A stretch of 8,694 nucleotides of DNA from an uncultured Rikenellaceae bacterium (GCA_947038135.1 CAMQVM010000052.1:1-8694); one strand, 5' to 3'. Counted from the first letter of the stretch, positions 1-7,234 are shown. Notes: generated by a model from the sequence alone, not told the origin. Numbers and translations are program-made.

Positions 1-1
1 A

Positions 2-190
2 AAAACCCAAGGAGATATGCTTTTCGATCTGATAAACGACCCCGCAGAGGAAATAAACCTGCTAGATCAAGGCCTTACGAGCGAACAACAACAAGCATAC
101 AAGGAGCTTCAAAAGGAGCTTACCAGCCTAAATATACCTGCTGCTATAACAGATAAAAAACAGACCAACAAAGGCAAGAAGCGACGATAA
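2..190 (+). CDS. C-terminal fragment, probable sulfatase-family hydrolase (5' end outside window)
   Basis: The frame is open from the left edge to the TAA at 188-190, giving about 62 residues. Near its start is GDMLFDLINDPAEEINLLD, which matches the C-terminal consensus of arylsulfatase-type (alkaline phosphatase superfamily) enzymes, roughly (L/Y)(Y/F)DLxNDPxExxNL. In those enzymes this segment lies in the small C-terminal subdomain that closes over the active site. After it comes a charged Q/K/E helix and a very basic tail ending KGKKRR. The formylglycine (C/S)xPxR motif and the metal-binding residues would lie upstream and cannot be checked. An ATG at 17 has AAGGAG just before it, but the spacing is only 2 bases and the frame continues upstream, so I read it as an internal Met. 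A terminator follows the stop closely. The family call rests on one motif. Confidence 0.55.
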   Translation, partial: KTQGDMLFDLINDPAEEINLLDQGLTSEQQQAYKELQKELTSLNIPAAITDKKQTNKGKKRR

Positions 191-211
191 CTTATGCTGA
201 AACAAGCTTAG

Positions 212-265
212 CATAACAAAAAACTCCAATAAAAGGTAAAAACCTCTTATTGGAGTTTTGTTATG
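212..265. terminator. Bidirectional intrinsic terminator between convergent genes
   Basis: This is a long inverted repeat between the sulfatase-like gene end (plus) and the mutase gene end (minus). The left arm at 212-232 (CATAAC, A-run, ACTCCAATAA) pairs with 247-265 (TTATTGGAGT, T-run, GTTATG), with two extra A residues in the left arm. An inner AGGT/ACCT pair (234-237 with 242-245) extends the stem almost to the loop. The A-run on one side and T-run on the other give a U-tract on either transcript, so it should stop both genes. Confidence 0.85.
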
Positions 266-373
266 TAAATTCAGATATGATATCTAAATAATTAGAATTG
301 ATATATTTTGTAAACCATATATTTTAGCTATGCATATACATAATTATACACTTACAAAAAGAAATTAACCTAA

Positions 374-2110
374 CTACAAAGCCTCAAAGTCCGATTTTAT
401 ACGAGCAATACGAGCAGCAGCGACAGTATTAGCACCATCAAACTTATCTACACCATCAAACATTTCACGAACACTAAAATAGAATTTTATTTTAGGCTCT
501 GTACCAGATGGGCGCATAGATACAATTGTTCCTTTGTCAGTTGTATATTGAAGAACATCGCTAGAGAGCTGATCAATAGCTTTACTTTCACCTGTTAAGG
601 TATTAAGCACAACACTAGTTTTGTAATCTTTAACCTCAATAACCTTTTCGTTATCAATCAGCGTTAAAGGATTAGCACGCATCTTATCCATGATAGCTTT
701 AATCTGCTCAGCTCCGCTTTTACCCTCTTTAACAATAGAAAGAAGCCCCTCTTTATAGAAGCCATACTTACTATAAATATCGACAAGTAGTTGATATAGC
801 GATTGCCCTTTGGTTGCTGCCCACGCTGCTGCTTCACAAACCATTGTAGCACAAGATATAGCATCTTTATCACGAACAAAGTCACCAATCAAAAATCCAT
901 AACTCTCTTCGCCACCACATATAAATTTAGACTTACCCTCTTGCTCTTTAATAACACTTGCGATATATTTAAAACCTGTAAGCACATCAAAATGGTTGAC
1001 TGAAAAAGAGTCTGCAATTTTAACAATCAGATCGGTAGTAACAATAGTTTTGATAACAAATTCATTGCCAGTCAAACGCCCCAGCTCCTTCATACGAGTT
1101 AAGATATAGTAGGTAACAATAGATGCTGTTTGATTACCGTTAAGAATAACCATCTCACCACTGTTATCTCTAACGGCAACACCAATACGGTCAGCATCAG
1201 GATCGGTAGCAATAGCGAGCGATGCATCAATCTCATTTGCAAGATCTAACGCCATTTTAAAAGCCGTAACCTCCTCAGGGTTAGGACTCACCACAGTAGG
1301 AAACTCACCACTAGGTTCTGACTGCTCTTTCACAAGATGGACATTTGCAAATCCAACCTCTTTAAGTGCACGAGGAATTAGAGTTATACCAGTACCATGA
1401 ATAGATGTATATACAATTTTCATATCGCTATTTTGCTTTATAGCATCGGGCGATAACGAAAGCTTAGATACACAATCAAGATATACCTTATCAATATCTT
1501 CACCTATTATAGTGATATTAGATTCTCCACCACTCCACTTGATATCATCAATACTTTTTATAGCATTAACTTCATCAATTATATTAGTGTCATGAGGAGC
1601 AACAACCTGCCCGCCATCATTCCAATAAGCCTTATATCCATTATAAATCTTAGGGTTATGTGATGCAGTCACAACAACCCCACTCTGACATCCTAAATGC
1701 CTAATAGCAAAACTCAGCTCAGGTGTAGGACGTAGTGCCTCAAAAAGATAAACTTTCATTCCATTAGCAGCAAAAATATTTGCTACTGTTTGCGAAAAAA
1801 GATCACTGTTATTACGACTGTCGCAAGCAATAGCAACTTTAATTTGATCTAGTGCAGCAAACTCTTTTTTAAGATAGTTTGCAAGACCTTGAGTAGCCGC
1901 ACCAACAGTATAGATATTCATACGATTTGTACCAACACCCATCTTACCACGCAAGCCGCCAGTACCGAATTCTAGAGTTTTATAAAAACACTCTATGAGC
2001 TCTGCTGGGTCGTTTTCAAGTAGCTCTTTAACTTTCAGTTTAGTCTGCTCGTCATAATTTCCGTTGAGCCACTGATTAGCCCTCTCTTCTATATTCTTAT
2101 CTATTTTCAT
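374..2110 (-). CDS. Phosphohexomutase (phosphoglucomutase/phosphomannomutase, long PgcA-like type)
   Basis: This 578-residue cytoplasmic enzyme interconverts hexose 1- and 6-phosphates, feeding glycan precursor and storage-polysaccharide synthesis. All four family signatures are present in order: FGTGGLRG near residues 48-55; the catalytic phosphoserine loop TASHNP with Ser150 (148-153); the Mg-binding loop DPDADR (303-308) with Asp303, 305 and 307; the sugar-binding GGEESYGF (399-406); and the phosphate-binding RPSGTEPK (533-540). The length, the N-terminal extension before GTGGLRG and the GEESYGF loop fit the roughly 580-residue class that includes Bacillus PgcA (YhxB) and eukaryotic PGM2, so glucose- versus mannose-phosphate preference cannot be assigned from sequence alone. 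The ATG at 2108-2110 is the first in frame and lies about 35 bases from the predicted transcription start. It is transcribed divergently from dnaA, and nothing looks damaged. Confidence 0.95.
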   Translation of the reverse strand: MKIDKNIEERANQWLNGNYDEQTKLKVKELLENDPAELIECFYKTLEFGTGGLRGKMGVGTNRMNIYTVGAATQGLANYLKKEFAALDQIKVAIACDSRNNSDLFSQTVANIFAANGMKVYLFEALRPTPELSFAIRHLGCQSGVVVTASHNPKIYNGYKAYWNDGGQVVAPHDTNIIDEVNAIKSIDDIKWSGGESNITIIGEDIDKVYLDCVSKLSLSPDAIKQNSDMKIVYTSIHGTGITLIPRALKEVGFANVHLVKEQSEPSGEFPTVVSPNPEEVTAFKMALDLANEIDASLAIATDPDADRIGVAVRDNSGEMVILNGNQTASIVTYYILTRMKELGRLTGNEFVIKTIVTTDLIVKIADSFSVNHFDVLTGFKYIASVIKEQEGKSKFICGGEESYGFLIGDFVRDKDAISCATMVCEAAAWAATKGQSLYQLLVDIYSKYGFYKEGLLSIVKEGKSGAEQIKAIMDKMRANPLTLIDNEKVIEVKDYKTSVVLNTLTGESKAIDQLSSDVLQYTTDKGTIVSMRPSGTEPKIKFYFSVREMFDGVDKFDGANTVAAARIARIKSDFEAL

Positions 2111-2151
2111 AATTATATGATTAAAATTTTATATTTTCAATATTTAAGCCA

Positions 2152-2182
2152 CAAAGGTACAAAATAAAATGTAGTAAATAAA
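2152..2182 (-). promoter_or_regulatory. Promoter of the phosphohexomutase gene (Bacteroidota type)
   Basis: Read on the minus strand, TACCTTTG (2159-2152) is a full match to the Bacteroidota -7 element TAnnTTTG. Exactly 19 bases upstream is TTTA (2182-2179), three of four matches to the -33 TTTG. Transcription would start near 2145, leaving about 35 bases of leader before the ATG at 2110. No competing full match lies in the divergent region on this strand. Confidence 0.6.
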
Positions 2183-2270
2183 TATAAAAATAAAAAAAGA
2201 GCTAACTACATGATATTGTAGCTATTAAAAAAACAATGTAAAAAATTATTAATTTCCAAACAAAAAAAAC

Positions 2271-2301
2271 TTTTTTTAATGAAATATTTAACGGATATTT
2301 G
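2271..2301 (+). promoter_or_regulatory. Candidate dnaA promoter
   Basis: GATATTTG (2294-2301) matches the -7 consensus TAnnTTTG except at its first base. TTTT (2271-2274), the start of a T7 run, sits 19 bases upstream in the -33 position. Transcription would begin near 2308, giving a leader of about 28 bases. The match is imperfect, but position and spacing are right. Confidence 0.4.
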
Positions 2302-2335
2302 TACTGTAAAAATAACGAAAATACGATAATTCAAG

Positions 2336-3739
2336 ATGCATAAAGACACTAATACATACACCGAAGGATGGCACAACTGCCTGGTTTCCATGCGAAATAA
2401 AGTCTCTTACGAGGAGTTTAATCGCTGGTTAAAACCCGTTGTACCTTTAGAATTTGATGGTGAGGTGTTGCGCTTGAAGGTTCCAAGCAAAGAATTCATC
2501 ATGCACATAGAGCAACACTTTATGATGCACCTTCAGCCTATTATATGTAGTAATTTTGGAAATAAAATACGTTTGAAGTACGCTATACCGCAACAAGCAA
2601 ACCAGACACAGCATCAAGCTAAGGATGGTGGGATGTCTGCTATAAAAGAGTACTCAAATCAAACGAATCCAAAACAAATCAAAAGCCCGCAGACAATTCC
2701 AGGTCTACGAAAGGTAGTTGTAGATCCGCAACTCTGCTTTGACTACACCTTCGAGAATTTTGTGGAGGGTGAATGTAATAGACTTGCGAGAGCTGCAAGC
2801 TGGAGCGTGGCTATGAACCCAGGAAAAACCTCGTTTAACCCTATATTTATATATGGTGATTCAGGTCTTGGAAAAACTCACATTGCTCAAGCTATGGGTA
2901 TAGAGGTAAAAAAGAGATTTCCAGAGAAAAACGTGCTATATGTAAATGCACATAAATTTCAGACTCAATATCAAAATGCTACGTTAAAAGGTGAAGTGAA
3001 CGACTTTGTGATGTTTTACCAGATGATTGATGTTTTGATACTTGATGATATTCAAGAATTTGCATCTAAACCTGGAACACAAAATGTATTTTTTAATATC
3101 TTTAACCATTTACACTTGTCTAAAAAGCAAATCATACTCACGGCCGACAAACCACCTGTTGAGCTTAAAGATATTATGGAACGGTTAATTACACGATTCA
3201 AATGGAGCTTATCGGTAAAGATAGAGGCGCCTGATTATGATACAAAATATAAGATTATATCAAATAAATTCCAGCAAAACAACTTATCTATAAGCGAGGA
3301 GATAATAGACTTTTTGGCTACATCTATAACTGCTAATGTACGTGAAATAGAGGGAGCTGTAAATTTATTTGTTGCGAATGCACGCTTTTTAAATGCACCT
3401 GCCACTATACAACTGGCTAAGCAAATTTTAGAGCCATACGTTAAAGTGCAGAAGAGAGAGATTACGGTAGATTACATTATAGATACCATTGCAGAACGTT
3501 TTAATGTTACCAAAGAGCAGTTTTTCTCAAACAAAAGAACTAGCGATATTGTATTAGCTAGACAGACCGCAATGTATTTTTGTAAAGAGTGCACTACCCT
3601 ATCACTAAAGGCTATTGGTGGAGTGATTGGTGGTAAAAATCATGCCACGGTGGTATATTCCTACAACAGGATAAAAGATCTCTATAAAACAGATAAAAAC
3701 TTCAGGCAAACAATTGATGAGATTAAAAACAAGATATAG
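2336..3739 (+). CDS. dnaA: Chromosomal replication initiator protein DnaA
   Basis: This 467-residue protein is the AAA+ initiator that binds DnaA boxes at oriC, melts the origin and recruits the DnaB helicase. Domain I is at about residues 10-85 (with W12 and W31). A short Q/N/K-rich linker (86-125) is domain II. Domain III follows with Walker A GDSGLGKT (174-181, Lys180), Walker B LILDDIQ (234-240), sensor I LTADKPP (268-274), the arginine-finger region RLITRF (283-288) and sensor II NVREIEGAVN (335-344, Arg336). Domain IV (about 375-467) has the helix-turn-helix with LARQTAMY (407-414) and signature GGKNHATV (432-439). The signature differs from the usual GGRDHTTV/GGRDHSTV at three positions. 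Length is normal for the phylum. It is divergent from the mutase gene, followed by its own terminator, and has no clear DnaA box nearby, so origin location and autoregulation are not shown. Confidence 0.97.
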   Translation: MHKDTNTYTEGWHNCLVSMRNKVSYEEFNRWLKPVVPLEFDGEVLRLKVPSKEFIMHIEQHFMMHLQPIICSNFGNKIRLKYAIPQQANQTQHQAKDGGMSAIKEYSNQTNPKQIKSPQTIPGLRKVVVDPQLCFDYTFENFVEGECNRLARAASWSVAMNPGKTSFNPIFIYGDSGLGKTHIAQAMGIEVKKRFPEKNVLYVNAHKFQTQYQNATLKGEVNDFVMFYQMIDVLILDDIQEFASKPGTQNVFFNIFNHLHLSKKQIILTADKPPVELKDIMERLITRFKWSLSVKIEAPDYDTKYKIISNKFQQNNLSISEEIIDFLATSITANVREIEGAVNLFVANARFLNAPATIQLAKQILEPYVKVQKREITVDYIIDTIAERFNVTKEQFFSNKRTSDIVLARQTAMYFCKECTTLSLKAIGGVIGGKNHATVVYSYNRIKDLYKTDKNFRQTIDEIKNKI

Positions 3740-3754
3740 AGCTTTATTGCTTAT

Positions 3755-3787
3755 AATTGCTCCTAAGTAGAATTAGGAGCAATTTTT
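3755..3787 (+). terminator. Intrinsic terminator of dnaA
   Basis: A perfect 12-bp stem, AATTGCTCCTAA (3755-3766) with TTAGGAGCAATT (3773-3784), has the 6-base loop GTAGAA and runs straight into a T tract (3783-3787). It begins 16 bases after the dnaA stop codon. It should separate dnaA from rlmH transcription, at least partly. Confidence 0.88.
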
Positions 3788-3806
3788 GCATACATATATT
3801 ATAACA

Positions 3807-4280
3807 ATGAAAATAGATTTAGTAGTAATAGGAAAAACAAATATCAATTTCGTCACTGACGGAATAGAGGAGTATACAAAACGACTAAAGAGATATATTA
3901 AATTCAATATCGTAGTTATATCTGATATCAAGGGTGCCAAAAACATGAGTACTAATGAGATAAAACAACGAGAGGGAGAGATACTATCACCTCTACTATC
4001 TGAGTATGACTATATTGTACTCCTTGATGAGAGAGGTAAAAATCCAAGTAGTGAGGAATTTGCTGCATGGATAGAGACAAAGAGCCTGCAATCAATAAAA
4101 AAACTATGTTTTGTAGTAGGGGGAGCATACGGGTTTTCGGACGAAATATACAGTAAGAGCCGAGAGAAGATATCAATTTCAAGAATGACATTTTCGCACC
4201 AAATGATAAGACTATTATTTGTGGAACAGCTATACAGAGCGTTTACAATTATAAAAGATGAGCCTTATCACCATAAGTAA
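3807..4280 (+). CDS. rlmH: 23S rRNA (pseudouridine-1915-N3) methyltransferase RlmH
   Basis: This 157-residue SPOUT-class methyltransferase works as a homodimer and uses S-adenosylmethionine to methylate pseudouridine 1915 in helix 69 of 23S rRNA on assembled 70S ribosomes. The N-terminal MKIDLVVIGKT strand, LDERGK (73-78), the knot/SAM-binding FVVGGAYGFSDEI (102-114), SRMTFSHQMIRLLFVEQLYRA (in parts, 125-145) and the C-terminal PYHHK are all typical of the family. Length agrees with the E. coli protein (155). The frame is open back to a TTG at 3786, but that codon lies in the dnaA terminator T tract and adds seven residues not found in the family, so I choose ATG 3807. A weak promoter-like AATTTTTG (3781-3788) overlaps the terminator; alternatively expression relies on readthrough from dnaA. 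Confidence 0.95.
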   Translation: MKIDLVVIGKTNINFVTDGIEEYTKRLKRYIKFNIVVISDIKGAKNMSTNEIKQREGEILSPLLSEYDYIVLLDERGKNPSSEEFAAWIETKSLQSIKKLCFVVGGAYGFSDEIYSKSREKISISRMTFSHQMIRLLFVEQLYRAFTIIKDEPYHHK

Positions 4281-4281
4281 T

Positions 4282-4305
4282 AATTTGTAATCTAAAATAC
4301 AAATT
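4282..4305 (+). repeat. Perfect 8-bp inverted repeat between rlmH and the histidine kinase gene
   Basis: AATTTGTA (4282-4289) and TACAAATT (4298-4305) are exact inverted repeats around an 8-base AT-rich centre, two bases after the rlmH stop. As RNA this is a weak AT hairpin with only a short T run after it, so it would be a poor terminator. Because it overlaps the candidate -33 element and spacer of the next gene, an operator-like role is also possible. Confidence 0.5.
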
Positions 4306-4313
4306 TTGATTTG
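4284..4313 (+). promoter_or_regulatory. Candidate promoter of the histidine kinase gene
   Basis: TTTG (4284-4287) is followed after 18 bases by TTGATTTG (4306-4313), which differs from TAnnTTTG only at the second base. Transcription would start about 20 bases before the ATG at 4340. The inverted repeat at 4282-4305 covers the -33 element and spacer. The leader ends in a nine-base A run followed by G, the A-rich context that replaces a Shine-Dalgarno sequence in Bacteroidota. Confidence 0.4.
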
Positions 4314-4339
4314 GTGTAATAAAGTTAATAAAAAAAAAG

Positions 4340-7159
4340 ATGAATTATAAAATTTATAAATATTTACTTCTACATTGTAAGAGTATAAGAAACATCTATA
4401 CTGTAATAGCTATATTGCTTATATTAGCAAACCTATTACAGTTTTCTCCTTGTTTTGACAACTATGAAGTATTTGACAAACAACAGGAGTCTTCTAAATT
4501 AAACACAAACTTTAAAAATATTGCAGGTGAATGGCTTGCTGCTCAAAATGATGTCAAAACTATCACCGAGCAAAACTGTGCGAAAATCATAGATTATTTT
4601 AACAAGTCTAATACAACAATAATACTCTATAATTTAGATAAGATTAAGTATGCTAACAAAAACATATACTTAACAAGCAGCGAGCTACTAAAGACAGCAG
4701 ATAATGGCAGCCAATATCGCACATATAACAACAGAGAGGTTTTTATTACTGCAATAAAAGAGCACGGTCGTACTGCTGTTATGGTAACAATAATACCACC
4801 AGATCATATAGTTAAAAGTAGTAAAAAAATAGTTTTCGATATATTTGGTGCTTTAGGTATACTTATGCTAACGATTGCCTTGCAGCACGCATTTTACAGA
4901 AAAGGAGCGCATAAAAGCAAGCTGAATGGATACATATACACACTATTTGGCATCTATATAGTAACTATGATTATGGCTCACTATATGTTTTCAGATAATT
5001 TATCTGTATGGATTACTGCCATATCATCTTTAATTATCACAAAAACCATTTTCAATGTCGTAAGTAGATATCAGTCAAAGATAAATATCAGGCCAATTTA
5101 TCTTTTGTTTGTTACATTTACGGCGATATTTATCATTTTAGAAATCGTCTACAAGGTGCAGTTTAACGACAAAGCATCGCTGCTAAACATTATTCCAATA
5201 AGTCTATTGGTGATATCTTTCACAAAACTTCTTTCAGTTGATGACTTGCTGATTAACACAAAAAGGAAAGATGTACCCTTGATATACCACATTGCTATAT
5301 TTGTAATATATTCTAGTTTGATGATATATCAAACAGATGATATTATGACAACAGTATTGATAATTATACTGTTTCTGTTAGTAGCAATTTTCACGTATCA
5401 GCAACGACTTAGAGAGTTCACACTACTGTTTTTTGTAGCGTTAATAGCATCAGCCACCTCTGCTTATAAGCTATACTACATAAGTATGATAAACAAGGTA
5501 CTATTTGAAGATAACGGCTATAACTTTTACGAAAGACTAACATATAAAAGCAGCGAGCTGGATATACCCAATGAGTATAACGTACTATTTGCATACTGCT
5601 CAGTAGCGATAATATCAATAGGTTATATTTCAATTCAAAGAATGTTCTACAAAAAAATATTTGGCAGTATCACTAAAAAGATAAAAATATCGTTCTCGTT
5701 ATCTTTGATATGTGTAATGCTTGTATCAGTGTATATTCGCAATAGCGCAAATAACAAAGTAGACATATCTGTTATAAACTTGACTGTCGACAAACTCACC
5801 AGTATTGTCAAAAATAGTTATAACAACAAACACCACATCAGCAGCGATAATAAAGAAAGAAACTGCAAATGTAAGTGTGACAACTGCAACATTACTAATA
5901 ATAAACAGGCATGGGTAGATAAATTAGAGATCGAGCACGATATACATATAGAAATATACAACTTTGAGGGCAAAATAATCGATTCCCTAAACAAGAATCA
6001 CTCGCATGAGATGTATGTCCCTAAAAAGCTTAATACAAACCTTGTAGAGGCAATAAATAACAATAACCAAGAGCATATAATAAGAACAGAGGAGCACTTT
6101 AGCACTCATGATAAGTACAGTGTTTGCTACACTAGCCTTATAGATGGGAGTATATTAAGAATAATGTATAATACAGACTCTCTGCCCAACAATTATAGCA
6201 ATTCGATAACAAAACTATCTGATATGTTAATATGTTGTATGTTGATAATGCTTATGGCTATATTTATCATGTATAGCATATATAGCAGACCACTAGATAT
6301 TCTTGATTTAAGCAAATTCGATATTAAACACCGAAGGCGAATACATATACACACTAAAGATTTGTCGCAGGTGACTTCAATAATTACTGAGTACAATGAT
6401 ATGATTGAAGAGCTAGAGAATCAATATAAACAACAGCTTATAATCGAACGCCAACAAGCATGGAATAGAATGACTCGAGTTATAGCACATGAAGTGAAAA
6501 ACCTCTTGACACCAATGCTACTAAAAAACCAAATGCTGTTATATAAAAAGGAGCATGAGATACTAAATTGGCAAGAGATGGTTGACGAATCGTGCAACTG
6601 TGCCATAACACAAACTAAAAGAATAAACCTCTTAATGTCTAACATTATGGAGTCTCCAGAGAAGTATATTAATAAAGATATACAAACCTCTATGAATGTG
6701 CTTCTTGATGAGATGGTTAAGCTTCACTGCGCAAACAAAATAGAGTTTAAGGTAGAGCAGCCAGAAGACCAACAAGAAGTGATAGTAAATATTGCACAAG
6801 AGGATATGTGGAGTGTGGTTAATAACATTGTTACCAATGCAGTAGAGGCAATAAAAGAGAGTTGCGAAAAGAATGGAAAAATAACCTTCTACCTGCGCAA
6901 AAACGAACATCACTGCAACTTGAAAATACACAATAATGGCAGTATAATAGATACAGAAGTGCTAGGTAAAATATTCAACTACAAGTTTACGACAAAACCT
7001 AAGGGACATGGCTACGGATTGTATCACTCTAAAAACCTTATTAACACGGTAAATGGAACTTTCCATGTAACATCTAATGAGAACGATGGAACAACATTTG
7101 AAATACTTATTCCTCTAAAAAAAGAGACTTTCATTGATAGTGATAGTAATAATGAGTAG
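4340..7159 (+). CDS. Multi-pass transmembrane sensor histidine kinase with two periplasmic regions
   Basis: This 939-residue membrane protein senses an unknown signal and should autophosphorylate on His717. By hydrophobicity I place about 12 membrane segments near residues 20-36, 163-184, 197-217, 222-241, 253-271, 281-298, 313-331, 336-352, 358-377, 413-432, 448-466 and 626-648. Positive loops fit an N-in, C-in topology, putting 37-162 and 467-625 in the periplasm. The second region has a Cache/PDC-like stretch (DIHIEIYNFEGKIIDSL) and a CxCxCxxC cluster (509-516). A HAMP-like linker and coiled coil (649-708) lead to the H-box AHEVKNLLTPM (716-726). The ATPase part has the N-box NNIVTNAVEAI (828-838), FTTKPKGHGYGLY (883-895) and TTFEILIPL (918-926). 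The H-box has Leu instead of the usual Pro after HEVKN, and the G1 region reads HNNG instead of DxGxG. The kinase core resembles NtrY-type kinases. No receiver domain or adjacent response regulator is present, so its partner is unknown. Confidence 0.88.
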   Translation: MNYKIYKYLLLHCKSIRNIYTVIAILLILANLLQFSPCFDNYEVFDKQQESSKLNTNFKNIAGEWLAAQNDVKTITEQNCAKIIDYFNKSNTTIILYNLDKIKYANKNIYLTSSELLKTADNGSQYRTYNNREVFITAIKEHGRTAVMVTIIPPDHIVKSSKKIVFDIFGALGILMLTIALQHAFYRKGAHKSKLNGYIYTLFGIYIVTMIMAHYMFSDNLSVWITAISSLIITKTIFNVVSRYQSKINIRPIYLLFVTFTAIFIILEIVYKVQFNDKASLLNIIPISLLVISFTKLLSVDDLLINTKRKDVPLIYHIAIFVIYSSLMIYQTDDIMTTVLIIILFLLVAIFTYQQRLREFTLLFFVALIASATSAYKLYYISMINKVLFEDNGYNFYERLTYKSSELDIPNEYNVLFAYCSVAIISIGYISIQRMFYKKIFGSITKKIKISFSLSLICVMLVSVYIRNSANNKVDISVINLTVDKLTSIVKNSYNNKHHISSDNKERNCKCKCDNCNITNNKQAWVDKLEIEHDIHIEIYNFEGKIIDSLNKNHSHEMYVPKKLNTNLVEAINNNNQEHIIRTEEHFSTHDKYSVCYTSLIDGSILRIMYNTDSLPNNYSNSITKLSDMLICCMLIMLMAIFIMYSIYSRPLDILDLSKFDIKHRRRIHIHTKDLSQVTSIITEYNDMIEELENQYKQQLIIERQQAWNRMTRVIAHEVKNLLTPMLLKNQMLLYKKEHEILNWQEMVDESCNCAITQTKRINLLMSNIMESPEKYINKDIQTSMNVLLDEMVKLHCANKIEFKVEQPEDQQEVIVNIAQEDMWSVVNNIVTNAVEAIKESCEKNGKITFYLRKNEHHCNLKIHNNGSIIDTEVLGKIFNYKFTTKPKGHGYGLYHSKNLINTVNGTFHVTSNENDGTTFEILIPLKKETFIDSDSNNE

Positions 7160-7191
7160 AAATTACTAACAATAGGTAGATTGTAAATATA

Positions 7192-7229
7192 GTAGTCAAT
7201 TCAAAATTAACAAATTATGAATTGACTAC
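7192..7229. terminator. Shared hairpin between convergent kinase and yaaA genes
   Basis: A perfect 11-bp inverted repeat, GTAGTCAATTC (7192-7202) and GAATTGACTAC (7219-7229), surrounds a 16-base AT-rich loop. It lies in the 75 bases separating two convergent stop codons, where a bidirectional terminator is expected. Neither strand has a good uninterrupted U-tract directly after the stem, so efficiency is uncertain. Confidence 0.6.
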
Positions 7230-7234
7230 AACTA

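Noticed and set aside
17..190. A complete small gene starting at ATG 17 with AAGGAG upstream
   Set aside because: The AAGGAG-to-ATG gap is only 2 bases, other genes here use no Shine-Dalgarno motif, and the frame stays open to the window edge within a sulfatase-like C-terminal motif.
273..285. Palindrome AGATAT-G-ATATCT between the terminator and the mutase stop
   Set aside because: It lies downstream of a gene end, with no promoter on either strand nearby; it is likely chance in AT-rich sequence.
684..692. DnaA-box-like TTATCCATG
   Set aside because: It matches only seven of nine bases, stands alone and lies inside the mutase coding region.
2206..2222. Small inverted repeat CTACA/TGTAG in the divergent spacer
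   Set aside because: The five-bp arms are followed by a mismatch; this is too weak to call in AT-rich DNA.
2111..2335. Possible oriC in the AT-rich spacer before dnaA
   Set aside because: No TTATCCACA or TTATNCACA box was found on either strand in the spacer. AT-richness alone is not enough, and in Bacteroidota the origin often is not next to dnaA.
6193..6931. Minus-strand open frames inside the kinase gene
   Set aside because: They are shadows of the real coding frame: no family resemblance, no start context, and the plus-strand kinase motifs account for the sequence.
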